DNA of 19,816 bases. Source: Bacteroidota bacterium (GTDB taxonomy: Bacteria > Bacteroidota > Bacteroidia > Flavobacteriales > Crocinitomicaceae). Each line of letters starts with the position of its first letter. The stretch's first letter is position 1. Made by a program: the position numbers and the translations under genes. Where the stretch lies: assembly GCA_029558435.1 (NCBI GenBank), contig JAKQEZ010000180.1, positions 1 to 19,816 on the forward strand, read 5' to 3'. Positions 8,490-16,521 of the stretch are shown in pieces. The notes under the pieces are model-generated. The model did no database searches, was not told the DNA's origin, and was given only the letters and a program-made list of their open reading frames with translations.

Positions 8490-8717
8490 AGTTTGTGTTG
8501 TTTTGTGCGTATAAATTTCAGTATTTATCCGCTATTACAAAGCTAAAAAATATAAATTGTTAATAACTTGGCCAAAAAGAACATTTTCCACAGATTTTTG
8601 TTAGTAATTATGTTAGTAATTAACCTTTTTTCTACTTTTTTATATCTGTAAAATGACTAATTTCGACACTTATTATTTTGCATGCAAATTGCGTGCTGCA
8701 ATTAAAAAAATGACAAG
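8490..8717. promoter_or_regulatory. divergent control region between clpC and gyrA
   Basis: 228 bp of AT-rich non-coding DNA that must hold both promoters. For gyrA, TTATTTTG at 8673-8680 is one base off TAnnTTTG and would give a leader of about 35 nt; no good -33 TTG was found at the expected spacing. Two further things are visible: TTTTCCACA at 8584-8592, which fits the DnaA-box consensus TTWTNCACA, and a perfect direct repeat TTAGTAATTA at 8601-8610 and 8613-8622 (12-bp period). No convincing -7 box for clpC was found. Confidence 0.45.
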
Positions 8718-11276
8718 ATGGCAGACGGAGAAAGAATAGTCAAAATTAACATTGAAAACATGATGAAATCCGCCTACATTGATTATTCAATGTCGGTGAT
8801 TGTGTCGCGTGCATTACCAGATGTTCGAGATGGTTTTAAACCTGTTCACAGAAGGGTTTTATATGGAATGCAAGAATTAGGAGTTTATTCAAATAGACCG
8901 CATAAAAAATCAGCAAGGATTGTTGGGGAAGTGATGGGTAAGTATCACCCGCATGGGGATGCTTCGGTTTACGATACAATGGTGCGTATGGCACAACACT
9001 GGTCGTTGCGTTATCCACTTGTTGATGGTCAAGGTAACTTTGGATCTGTTGATGGTGATAGTCCAGCAGCAATGCGTTATACAGAGGCAAGATTGGATAA
9101 AATTGCCGAAGATATGTTGGATGATTTGGAAAAAGAAACGGTAGATTTTGCTCCAAACTTCGACGAAAGTTTGTCGGAGCCTACAGTTTTGCCTACAAAA
9201 ATTCCTAACTTATTGGTAAACGGTGCTTCAGGTATTGCAGTTGGTATGGCAACCAATATGGCGCCTCACAATTTAAGTGAAGTTGTTGATGGAACAATTG
9301 CCTATATTGATAACAACGATATTACAGGCGAAGAATTGTTGCAATACATCAAAGCTCCCGATTTCCCAACAGGTGGTATCATCTATGGTTATGAAGGTGT
9401 AAAAGATGCTTTGTTGACAGGTAAAGGGCGTATTGTAATGCGTGCAAAAGCTGAAATTGAATCAACAGGAAGCCACGAACAAATTATTGTAACAGAAATT
9501 CCATACCAAGTAAATAAAGCTGAAATGATTAAACGTACAGCTGATTTGGTTAACGATAAAAAAATTGAAGGAATTTCAGATATTCGCGATGAGTCGGATA
9601 GAAACGGGATGCGTATTGTGTATGAATTAAAACGCGATGCAATTCCAAACGTAGTGTTGAACAAATTGTTTAAATACACTGCGCTTCAAACATCTTTTTC
9701 GGTAAATAATATTTGCTTGGTGGATGGTCGCCCACAATTATTAAATACCAAAGAAATGTTGATGCATTTCGTTGATTTCCGTCACGATGTTATTTATCGT
9801 CGTACGCAATATGATTTGAGAAAAGCGGAGGAACGCGCTCATATTTTAGAAGGTTTAATCATTGCTTCGGATAACATTGATGAAGTAATTAAAATTATTC
9901 GTGGTGCCGAAAGTCCACAAGCAGCTATTGACCAATTGATGGCACGTTTTAGCTTGTCTGAAATTCAAGCAAAAGCTATTGTTGACATGCGTTTGCGTCA
10001 GTTGACTGGTCTTGAGCAAGATAAATTGCGTGCTGAATATGCTGACTTAATGAAATTGATTGAAGATTTGAAAGATATCTTGGCAAACAAAAGCCGTATC
10101 ATGCAAATCATCAAAGATGAATTGACTTATGTAAAAGAGAAATACGGCGACGACAGACGCTCTGAAATTGAATATGCTGCAAGCGAAATGCGTATTGAAG
10201 ATTTAATTCCAGATGAAGAAGTAGTGGTTACCATTTCTCACGCAGGATATATTAAACGTACAAGTCTTTCGGAATATAAAGTTCAGAACAGAGGTGGTAT
10301 GGGGTCGAAAGGATCTGCAACACGCGATAAAGACTTCTTAGAAGAATTATTTGTTGCAACCAACCACAATTACTTATTGGTATTTACCGAAAAAGGAAAA
10401 TGTTTCTGGATGCGTGTATTCGAAATTCCAGAAGGCAACAAAACTTCCAAAGGTAGAGCCGTACAAAACTTAATTAACATCGAACAAGATGATAAAATTA
10501 AGGCGTATGTAAAAGTGCAAGATTTAACCGATAGTGAATACGTGGATAATAACTTCATTATCATGTGTACTAAAAATGGTGTGATTAAGAAAACATCGTT
10601 GGAAGCATATTCACGTCCTAGAGCTAACGGTATCAATGCCATTACAGTAAGAGATGGAGATGAATTGTTGGAAGCTAAATTGACCAATGGAACTAACGAG
10701 ATTGTTTTGGCAACTCGCGAGGGTAGAGCAATTCGCTTTAACGAACAAACAGTGCGTCCGATGGGTAGAAATGCTTCAGGTGTGCGTGGTGTAACGTTGA
10801 CTAGCAAAACTGATGCTGTTATTGGTATGATTTGCGTTGAAGATGTCTATTCAACAGTAATGGTTGTTTCTGAAAAAGGATACGGAAAACGTACGTTCTT
10901 AAATGATCCAGAAGACCAAGAACCAATTTACCGCATTACCAACCGTGGTGGTAAAGGGGTGAAAACATTAAATATTACCGATAAAACTGGTGCATTATTG
11001 TCTATCAAAAATGTAACGGATGAAGAAGATTTAATGATTATCACAAAAGCGGGAACTACTATCCGTATGCACATTGATTCTATCCGTACGATGGGTAGAG
11101 CGGCACAAGGAGTTCGATTAATCAACTTAAAAGGAAATGCTGAAATTGCTGCTGTTGCTCGTGTGCCAAGAAGTGATGAAGAAGATGAAGAAGGAGAATT
11201 TGATGAAACAAACACGCCTTTGAATGATGCTCCTGAAGAAAATGGCACAACAATTGAAGATGGAAATGAAGAATAA
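8718..11276 (+). CDS. gyrA: DNA gyrase subunit A
   Basis: 852 aa. With GyrB it forms the type IIA topoisomerase that introduces negative supercoils. The N-terminal breakage-reunion domain shows the winged-helix/QRDR segment '[17 protein letters not shown]' (75-91) and the catalytic tyrosine Y121 in '[10 protein letters not shown]'. The long coiled-coil region follows (about 365-480). The C-terminal six-bladed pinwheel starts near 495, with repeated G-x-h-K/R blades ('AGYIKRTSL', 'NGVIKKTSL', 'EGRAIRFNE', 'KGYGKRTFL', 'AGTTIRMHI'). The GyrA box is present but not canonical: QNRGGMG at 523-529 against QRRGGKG, so I call gyrase rather than ParC because of full CTD length and the box position. 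The QRDR carries Ala82 and Asp86 at the positions of E. coli Ser83 and Asp87. The C-terminal tail is strongly acidic (from 819). The start ATG at 8718 matches the family start ([13 protein letters not shown]). A TPR gene follows 14 bp later. Confidence 0.96.
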   Translation: MADGERIVKINIENMMKSAYIDYSMSVIVSRALPDVRDGFKPVHRRVLYGMQELGVYSNRPHKKSARIVGEVMGKYHPHGDASVYDTMVRMAQHWSLRYPLVDGQGNFGSVDGDSPAAMRYTEARLDKIAEDMLDDLEKETVDFAPNFDESLSEPTVLPTKIPNLLVNGASGIAVGMATNMAPHNLSEVVDGTIAYIDNNDITGEELLQYIKAPDFPTGGIIYGYEGVKDALLTGKGRIVMRAKAEIESTGSHEQIIVTEIPYQVNKAEMIKRTADLVNDKKIEGISDIRDESDRNGMRIVYELKRDAIPNVVLNKLFKYTALQTSFSVNNICLVDGRPQLLNTKEMLMHFVDFRHDVIYRRTQYDLRKAEERAHILEGLIIASDNIDEVIKIIRGAESPQAAIDQLMARFSLSEIQAKAIVDMRLRQLTGLEQDKLRAEYADLMKLIEDLKDILANKSRIMQIIKDELTYVKEKYGDDRRSEIEYAASEMRIEDLIPDEEVVVTISHAGYIKRTSLSEYKVQNRGGMGSKGSATRDKDFLEELFVATNHNYLLVFTEKGKCFWMRVFEIPEGNKTSKGRAVQNLINIEQDDKIKAYVKVQDLTDSEYVDNNFIIMCTKNGVIKKTSLEAYSRPRANGINAITVRDGDELLEAKLTNGTNEIVLATREGRAIRFNEQTVRPMGRNASGVRGVTLTSKTDAVIGMICVEDVYSTVMVVSEKGYGKRTFLNDPEDQEPIYRITNRGGKGVKTLNITDKTGALLSIKNVTDEEDLMIITKAGTTIRMHIDSIRTMGRAAQGVRLINLKGNAEIAAVARVPRSDEEDEEGEFDETNTPLNDAPEENGTTIEDGNEE

Positions 11277-11290
11277 TTAATTGCATAAAA

Positions 11291-12496
11291 ATGAAAACAA
11301 ATAAAATTACAGTTTTAGCAGGATGTTTGATGGTTTCGGCATTGAGTTTTGGTCAAAAAACCAATGTTACAAGTGCTGCTGTTGAATACAAACAAAAATT
11401 TCAACCATCGTTGATGATGGGAAAAGTGGATGATGCAAAACAAGCCTTGTTGAACGCTAAAAAATACATTGATTTAGCTGCCGAACACCCAGATACAAAA
11501 GCAGACCCGAAAACGTTGTATTATAAAGGTGAAATTTATGGTGGTGCTGTTCAGTTAGCATCTATGACTGCTGATACCAACTTTATGATTAACAATTTTG
11601 GTAAAGATGCAATGGAGGTTTCTATTAAATCATTGCAAGAAAGTTATAAAATGAGTAGCAAATTCCGCCCAGATATCGACCAATCGGTTAATATGCAAGT
11701 TGGAATGTTATCGCCAATGGCTAGTAAATTCTACGAAGAAGGAAAATACAAAGAGGCTGGTGCTGCTTTTTATTTCATCTATAAAGTAACAACAGCTAAA
11801 AATGAGTTTGATACAACTAACTTGTACAATGCAGCTGTATGTTTAGAAAAAGCAGATATGATTAAAGAAGCAGCTGAAACTTATTCTGAATTAGCTGAAA
11901 TTGGCTACAAAAAAGGAGAAGGTTATGCATTTGCTGCTAACATGTATACCAAATTAAAAGATTACGATAAAGCAAAAGAAATTCTTTTAAAAGGAAAAGC
12001 TAAATATGGTAACGATAAAGCAATCTTGTTAGAATTGGTTCGTGTGGATATGGCAAAAGGCGATAATGCAGCTGCAGAAAAATCATTATCAGATGCAATT
12101 GCTGCCGATCCTAAAAACAAACAATTGTATTACATCATCGGAACAATTTATACAGAATTGGGTGAAAACGAAAAAGCTGAAAAAGCATTGTTGAGTGCGT
12201 TGGAAATTGACCCTAACTATTTGGATGCACAATACAACTTGGGCGCACACTACGTAACTTGGGCAACTCAATTGAGAGATAAAGCAAATACATTGAACGA
12301 AAACGATTTCAATTATGATATGTTGTTGTCTCAAAGTAGAGATTTGTACAAAAAAGCAATTGCTCCACTTGAAAAATACATTGTGTCTCAGCCAAAAGAC
12401 GCAAACGTATTATTGATTTTATTCCAAATTAACCAAAACTTAGGAAATTCGGATAAAGCAAAAGAATACAAAGCGCGTTACGATGCGGCAAAATAA
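11291..12496 (+). CDS. exported tetratricopeptide-repeat protein
   Basis: 401 aa. The N-terminus is a signal peptide (MKTNK, hydrophobic 7-20, likely cut after SALSFG), so the protein should be periplasmic. An LAGC at 9-12 could be read as a lipobox, but the preceding segment is too short for a convincing lipoprotein signal. At least five TPR-like helix pairs are visible: about 145-170, 176-206, 210-240, 243-273 and 277-309 (the last the clearest, 'LYYIIGTIYTELGENEKAEKALLSALEIDPNY'-like pattern), with two looser ones to 400. TPRs bind partner proteins; the partner is unknown. The gene starts 14 bp after gyrA with no terminator between, so the two are probably co-transcribed. A TPR gene after gyrA is, from memory, a recurring arrangement in Flavobacteriia. 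Its role is not established by this sequence. Confidence 0.85.
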   Translation: MKTNKITVLAGCLMVSALSFGQKTNVTSAAVEYKQKFQPSLMMGKVDDAKQALLNAKKYIDLAAEHPDTKADPKTLYYKGEIYGGAVQLASMTADTNFMINNFGKDAMEVSIKSLQESYKMSSKFRPDIDQSVNMQVGMLSPMASKFYEEGKYKEAGAAFYFIYKVTTAKNEFDTTNLYNAAVCLEKADMIKEAAETYSELAEIGYKKGEGYAFAANMYTKLKDYDKAKEILLKGKAKYGNDKAILLELVRVDMAKGDNAAAEKSLSDAIAADPKNKQLYYIIGTIYTELGENEKAEKALLSALEIDPNYLDAQYNLGAHYVTWATQLRDKANTLNENDFNYDMLLSQSRDLYKKAIAPLEKYIVSQPKDANVLLILFQINQNLGNSDKAKEYKARYDAAK

Positions 12497-12519
12497 TTTG
12501 TTGAAATTTTAACAATTAG

Positions 12520-12549
12520 AAAGGGAAGTTTTTTTTTGAACTTCCCTTT
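12520..12549 (+). terminator. rho-independent terminator after the gyrA-TPR unit
   Basis: AAAGGGAAGTT (12520-12530) pairs perfectly with AACTTCCCTTT (12539-12549) around a T-rich loop and is followed by a T run. It is 23 nt after the TPR stop codon. Confidence 0.88.
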
Positions 12550-12601
12550 TTTATTGAATAGAACTCTTACTTTTGAACTCGTTAAACTTATTTTTTACAC
12601 A

Positions 12602-12985
12602 ATGATAACAGAAGAAAAAATCAAAGCATCGGAAACGCGAATTTTTAAAGCGGTTTTCCCCAACACTACCAATCATTACGATACACTTTTTGGAGGTACA
12701 GCTATGCAACTAATGGATGAGGTAGCATTTATCACTGCAACACGTTTTAGTAGACAACGCATGGTAACGGTAAGCAGTGATAGAATCGATTTTAAAAAAC
12801 CTATTCCAGCTGGAACCATCATTGAATTGGTAGGAAAAGTGACCTATCTTGGAAGCACAAGCCTTAAAATTCGCGTGGAAATTTATATCGAACAAATGTA
12901 TGAAGAACACCGTGAAAAAGCCATTAGTGGAGAGTTTACATTTGTTGCCATTGATGAAAGTAAAAAACCTGTAAAAATTCAATAA
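12602..12985 (+). CDS. acyl-CoA thioesterase, hotdog fold (YciA/BACH type)
   Basis: 127 aa from the ATG at 12602. An upstream in-frame start at 12536 lies inside the terminator loop and would add residues with no family match (MNFPFLLNRTL...), so it is rejected. It hydrolyses acyl-CoA thioesters in the cytoplasm. Seen: 'VFPNTTNHYDTLFGGTAMQLMDEVAFITATR' with the family's N-x(n)-GG-x(6)-DE signature (active-site Asn/Asp region), 'MVTVSSDRIDFKKPIPAGTIIELVGKV' for the central strand, and 'GEFTFVAIDESKKPV' near the end, as in the cytosolic acyl-CoA hydrolase family. A near-consensus -7 box TATTTTTT (12589-12596) ends 5 nt before the ATG; no -33 element was found. Single gene between the TPR terminator and gcvT. 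Chain-length preference cannot be told. Confidence 0.85.
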   Translation: MITEEKIKASETRIFKAVFPNTTNHYDTLFGGTAMQLMDEVAFITATRFSRQRMVTVSSDRIDFKKPIPAGTIIELVGKVTYLGSTSLKIRVEIYIEQMYEEHREKAISGEFTFVAIDESKKPVKIQ

Positions 12986-13004
12986 GTAGAAGCTGCATTT
13001 GTAA

Positions 13005-13035
13005 TTGTTTATTAGCAATACAATTTGTATCTTCG
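13005..13035 (+). promoter_or_regulatory. predicted gcvT promoter
   Basis: TTG at 13005-13007, a 20-nt spacer, then TATCTTCG at 13028-13035 (one base off TAnnTTTG). The box ends 16 nt before the ATG at 13052. The surrounding TTTGTATcTTcGCAAt closely matches the promoter of the nuclease gene at 1830. No glycine riboswitch was recognised in the short leader. Confidence 0.5.
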
Positions 13036-13051
13036 CAATCAAATTTTTTTA

Positions 13052-14140
13052 ATGATGAAGCAAATTACTTTAAACGATATTCACGTAGCTCTTGGAGCTA
13101 AGATGGTTGATTTTGCAGGGTTTTACATGCCTGTTCAATACGAAGGTGTTAATGTTGAACACGAAACTGTACGCAATGGCGTAGGGGTGTTTGATGTGTC
13201 ACACATGGGAGAGTTTTTAATTTCAGGAAAAAATGCATTGGCATTGATTCAAAAAGTAGTTTCTAACGATGCATCAACATTAACAGATGGTAGAGCTCAA
13301 TATGCATATTTACCTAACGAAAATGGAGGGATTGTAGATGATTTGATTATTTACCGTTTCAACGAAGAAAAATATTTGTTGGTTGTAAATGCTTCAAACA
13401 TTGATAAGGATTGGAATTGGATTTCTAAATTCAACCAAGAAATTGGTGCAGAAATGAGAAACCTTTCGGATGATTATTCTTTGTTAGCCATCCAAGGACC
13501 AAAAGCTGCAGAAGCTATGCAATCATTAACTTCAGTAAATTTGTCAGCTATTCCATATTACCATTTTGAAGTTGGATATTTTGCTGGTTTTGAAGATATT
13601 ATCATCTCTGCAACAGGATATACTGGAAGTGGAGGTTTTGAAATCTATTGTAAAAACGATCAAGTTAAACAAATTTGGGATAAAGTTTTTGAAGCGGGAG
13701 CATCGTTTGGCATTAAACCAATTGGATTGGCAGCACGCGATACGTTGCGTTTGGAAATGGGATTCTGCTTGTATGGAAACGATATTGACGATACCACTTC
13801 GCCTTATGAAGCTGGATTGGGATGGGTAACAAAATTTACAAAAGATTTTGTGAATGCCGATTTCTTAAAAGCTCAAAAAGAAAATGGGGTTAGCCGTAAA
13901 TTGGTTGCTTTTGAATTGATTGATAGAGGAATTCCACGCCATGATTATGAAATAACTGATGGCAAAGGAACTGCAATTGGTAAAGTAACTTCTGGAACAA
14001 TGTCGCCAAGCCTTAAATTGGGTATTGGATTGGGCTATGTGCCAACAGCAAATGCTGCATTAGATTCTGAAATTTTTATCAAAGTAAGAGATAAAGAATT
14101 GAAAGCTAAAGTAGTAAAAGCACCATTTTATAAAAAATAA
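13052..14140 (+). CDS. gcvT: aminomethyltransferase (glycine cleavage system T protein)
   Basis: 362 aa. It transfers the methylene group from the aminomethyl-lipoyl H protein to tetrahydrofolate and releases ammonia. Seen: '[20 protein letters not shown]' (folate-domain start), '[11 protein letters not shown]', '[11 protein letters not shown]' with the Asp pair at 96-97 (region of E. coli catalytic Asp101), '[11 protein letters not shown]', '[12 protein letters not shown]', '[23 protein letters not shown]', and the C-terminal barrel '[22 protein letters not shown]'. Start choice: a TTG start at 13025 would lie upstream of the predicted -7 box; ATG at 13052 or 13055 fits the family (…MKQ-TLNDIH), and I take 13052. 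gcvH and gcvP are not adjacent, so the system is scattered in this genome. Confidence 0.96.
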   Translation: MMKQITLNDIHVALGAKMVDFAGFYMPVQYEGVNVEHETVRNGVGVFDVSHMGEFLISGKNALALIQKVVSNDASTLTDGRAQYAYLPNENGGIVDDLIIYRFNEEKYLLVVNASNIDKDWNWISKFNQEIGAEMRNLSDDYSLLAIQGPKAAEAMQSLTSVNLSAIPYYHFEVGYFAGFEDIIISATGYTGSGGFEIYCKNDQVKQIWDKVFEAGASFGIKPIGLAARDTLRLEMGFCLYGNDIDDTTSPYEAGLGWVTKFTKDFVNADFLKAQKENGVSRKLVAFELIDRGIPRHDYEITDGKGTAIGKVTSGTMSPSLKLGIGLGYVPTANAALDSEIFIKVRDKELKAKVVKAPFYKK

Positions 14141-14153
14141 GCAACAGGTTTAA

Positions 14154-14184
14154 TTGAATTTATTGGAAGGTTTTTTTATTTTTG
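14154..14184 (+). promoter_or_regulatory. predicted promoter of the HU/SPOR operon
   Basis: TTG (14154-14156), a 20-nt spacer, and a perfect -7 box TATTTTTG (14177-14184). The box ends 5 nt before the first ATG (14190), so the mRNA is predicted to be leaderless or nearly so. Confidence 0.6.
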
Positions 14185-14189
14185 TGTAA

Positions 14190-15389
14190 ATGATGCAGAT
14201 GGAACAAATTATAGGAGATTTATTGATTCGCCATAATTGCGTGATCATTCCCGAATTTGGTGGGTTTGTTACGCAACGTACTGCTGCAAAAATTGATACC
14301 AATTTAGGGGTTATTACACCGCCTTCCAAATCGCTTTTGTTCAATCGCCAGTTAATCAACAACGATGGTTTGCTGATTGCCGAATTGGCGCAACAAACAC
14401 GTGTTTCTTATGATGAAGCCCGTTTGATGGTGCAACAATTGGTAAAATCGTGGAACGAAACATTGAGTTCGGGGCAACGCATCACCATTGATAAAGTTGG
14501 CTTTTTATTTTTTGATCAAGAGCGCAATATTTGCTTTGAACAAGATCGCTATTTTAATTTGCTATTATCGTCGTATGGACTTGGGAACGTTCATTTCTTG
14601 ACTGAAACCGACGTGGCAATAGCACAACATAAAGCTATTCAACAAGAAAAATTAGAAGTTGCTGCTCCAATTGAGGCGGTAGCAACTTCTATTGTTCAAC
14701 CTGTTCATGGTCAACCGCAACCAATAGTGGAGCAACAACCAACAGTTGAACCAGTAGTTGAACCTGCGCAACCAACAATTCAGGTTGTTCGCAAAAAATC
14801 CAATGTTTGGAAATATGCAGCCGCAGCGTGTTTGATACCTGTTTTATTTTATTCTTTTTGGATTCCGATGAAAACCAATGTGTTGGAGTCGAAGATTATT
14901 TCGTTGCAAGATTTTAATCCATTTCATAAACACAAAGCAGGAGAATATCAACCTCAAAAAACTAAAATTCAGATAAATCAAATTGATGAGCCAACGCTGG
15001 AGGAACAAATGAACGAGATTGAATCCAACGAATCAACCTATTCACTTAAATTTTCAGACGATACTTATGTGTTGGTGGATACAAACAAACCTGCTCAAGA
15101 AGAAAATGCGGTTGCAACAGAAAATAAGACTGTTGTTTCCAATAATTTGAACACAACAACTGCTGTTTCATCAGCATCCATGCATGTAATTGTAGGTTGT
15201 TTTTCGGATGCTACAAATGCCCAAACGTTGGTAAAAGAATTGCAACAAAAAGGTTTTCAAGCCTCTATTAAAGATGTTGTAAATGGTCTATCACGCGTTT
15301 CGATTGGAGGAACGAATACACAAGAAGAATTGAACCAATTGATGGCAAAAGCCAAATCGGCGGGCTTTAACGGTTGGGTTCTCAAATAA
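14190..15389 (+). CDS. HU-CCDC81 and SPOR domain membrane protein
   Basis: 399 aa. The N-terminus (about 4-62) matches the first CCDC81-like prokaryotic HU domain ('LLIRHNCVIIPEFGGFVTQ', 'PPSKSLLFNRQLINNDGLL'), followed by the second (about 63-137: 'VQQLVKSWNETLSSGQRITIDKVG'-type strand). A Pro/Gln/Val-rich linker (155-200), one transmembrane segment (about 207-227, after RKKSNVWK), a polar stalk, and a C-terminal SPOR domain (331-398: 'MHVIVGCFSDATNAQTLVKEL', 'LSRVSIGG', 'GFNGWVLK') complete it. SPOR domains bind denuded peptidoglycan glycan, mainly at the division site; the HU-like part would face the cytoplasm. The architecture suggests a link between cytoplasmic material, possibly the nucleoid, and the cell wall, which is inference. 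Three nearby ATGs (14190, 14193, 14199) are possible starts; given the promoter, 14199 would leave about a 9-nt leader. It heads a tight unit with the next two genes (9 and 7 bp gaps). Confidence 0.88.
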   Translation: MMQMEQIIGDLLIRHNCVIIPEFGGFVTQRTAAKIDTNLGVITPPSKSLLFNRQLINNDGLLIAELAQQTRVSYDEARLMVQQLVKSWNETLSSGQRITIDKVGFLFFDQERNICFEQDRYFNLLLSSYGLGNVHFLTETDVAIAQHKAIQQEKLEVAAPIEAVATSIVQPVHGQPQPIVEQQPTVEPVVEPAQPTIQVVRKKSNVWKYAAAACLIPVLFYSFWIPMKTNVLESKIISLQDFNPFHKHKAGEYQPQKTKIQINQIDEPTLEEQMNEIESNESTYSLKFSDDTYVLVDTNKPAQEENAVATENKTVVSNNLNTTTAVSSASMHVIVGCFSDATNAQTLVKELQQKGFQASIKDVVNGLSRVSIGGTNTQEELNQLMAKAKSAGFNGWVLK

Positions 15390-15398
15390 TTTTCCTTT

Positions 15399-15872
15399 AT
15401 GAAATATCGTTTGTTAACGGATGATGAACTTTCACATTTTGAAGGTGATTTAAAAGCATTTTTAATTGTCAACGGAATTGATGGTCCGGAGTGGGAAAAA
15501 ATCAACAAAGAAACTCCAGAAAAAGCATTGGGCTTGATTGAGATATTTTCTGACAATGTGTTGGAAATAGTTTACAGTAAAATTCATTATGCTGAATTTA
15601 GAGCACCAAAATCGTTGATGGTGTTTAAAATCAATGAAAATTCAACCGACTTAATTTCGTTGCAATTGCCTGAAAATTCTACCGCCAATTTTTCAACGGT
15701 TGAAAGCATTCATGCGGCATTGACACAACATGCAGGTGAAATTCAGTTTTTTCGTCAGTCAAGAAAGCACACCAAAACACGCGAATTTGAAGTACATGCA
15801 TTAATTGACCAAGGTTGTGTACCCTCAGATGAAGAGTTTTGGTTATCTTTGGACACTATAACGTCCAATTAA
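15399..15872 (+). CDS. DUF6495-like protein of unknown function
   Basis: 157 aa, soluble, no signal peptide or membrane segment. The pattern 'MKYRLLTDDELSHFEGDLKAFLIVNGID', 'WEKINKETPEKALGLIEIFSDNVLEIV' and 'AEFRAPKSLMVFKINENSTDLISLQL' resembles the small Bacteroidota family annotated as DUF6495, recalled from memory rather than checked. No catalytic motif is visible. It sits 9 bp after the HU/SPOR gene and 7 bp before the SUFU gene, so the three are very likely co-transcribed. Function unknown. Confidence 0.72.
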   Translation: MKYRLLTDDELSHFEGDLKAFLIVNGIDGPEWEKINKETPEKALGLIEIFSDNVLEIVYSKIHYAEFRAPKSLMVFKINENSTDLISLQLPENSTANFSTVESIHAALTQHAGEIQFFRQSRKHTKTREFEVHALIDQGCVPSDEEFWLSLDTITSN

Positions 15873-15879
15873 ATAAAAA

Positions 15880-16494
15880 ATGTCGGATTTATTACATGCA
15901 TTGGAAGAACGCTTTGGCGCACATCGAGTTGTTGCCATTCCTACAGCTCCCAACGAATTGCCTTTGATTGCCATCGATATTGAGTCCCGCTCGCAAGTAA
16001 CGGTAATTACAACCAATGGTTTGGCGGATTATAAAATGCCTATTCCAGAAAAGTTGGCTGGACGCGAATACAACGAATTGTGTTTTTGTTTGCCAAGTTA
16101 TTGGGAATGGGAAAATGTGGATAACCCATCGATGAATTGGATTTTTCCTTGGATTCAAAAAATGGCTCAATATGTTGTGGAGAAAAATACGTGGTTTGGT
16201 CCCGGACACACCATTCCAAACGGTAAAGAAGCATTGCCATTATCGCCCACCATGCAACAAAATTATTTCCTCATTTCCGACCCAATTTTATTGGAGCAAG
16301 AATTAGCACCAATTACCGTTGGAGAAAAAAACATTCATTTTCTGACCATCATTCCAATTTTTGAAGACGAAATGGACATGAAAGCAGAAAAGGGAAGCGC
16401 TAAATTCTTTAAAAAATTTATGGAAAAAGGCGGTACCGAAATTTTGGACGATTACCGCAGATCGACATTAAAAAGTAAGTGGAGAATGTTTTAG
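15880..16494 (+). CDS. suppressor-of-fused (SUFU) domain protein
   Basis: 204 aa, cytoplasmic. The SUFU fold spans most of it: 'VVAIPTAPNELPLIAIDIESRSQVTVITTNGLADYKMP', 'YNELCFCLPSYWEWE', 'NWIFPWIQKMAQYVVEKNTWFGPGHTIPNG' and 'ITVGEKNIHFLTIIPIFEDEMD' follow the family order (strand, N-G-L-x-D, E-L-C-x-x-L-P, W-P-x(n)-A-x-Y, G-H-T-I-P). In bacteria SUFU proteins are mostly uncharacterised; some act as immunity proteins to polymorphic toxins. No toxin is adjacent here; it is instead last in a unit with the HU/SPOR and DUF6495-like genes. It is convergent with the SDR gene with only 27 bp between stops and no clear terminator. Confidence 0.88.
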   Translation: MSDLLHALEERFGAHRVVAIPTAPNELPLIAIDIESRSQVTVITTNGLADYKMPIPEKLAGREYNELCFCLPSYWEWENVDNPSMNWIFPWIQKMAQYVVEKNTWFGPGHTIPNGKEALPLSPTMQQNYFLISDPILLEQELAPITVGEKNIHFLTIIPIFEDEMDMKAEKGSAKFFKKFMEKGGTEILDDYRRSTLKSKWRMF

Positions 16495-16521
16495 TAACAA
16501 CACATTTTAAATTCCGTCCAT

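Noticed and set aside
8710..8736. Nine-codon leader reading frame overlapping the gyrA start
   Set aside because: ATG at 8710 in another frame ends at a TAG after nine codons, but no peptide-mediated control feature is visible and such short frames are frequent by chance.
12536..12601. Upstream start for the thioesterase
   Set aside because: It falls inside the terminator loop of the preceding gene and adds residues unlike the family.
13025..13051. TTG start for gcvT
   Set aside because: It overlaps the predicted -7 box; ATG at 13052/13055 matches the usual GcvT start.
15880..16494. SUFU gene as part of a toxin-immunity locus
   Set aside because: No polymorphic toxin, repeat-rich secreted protein or other immunity gene is nearby.
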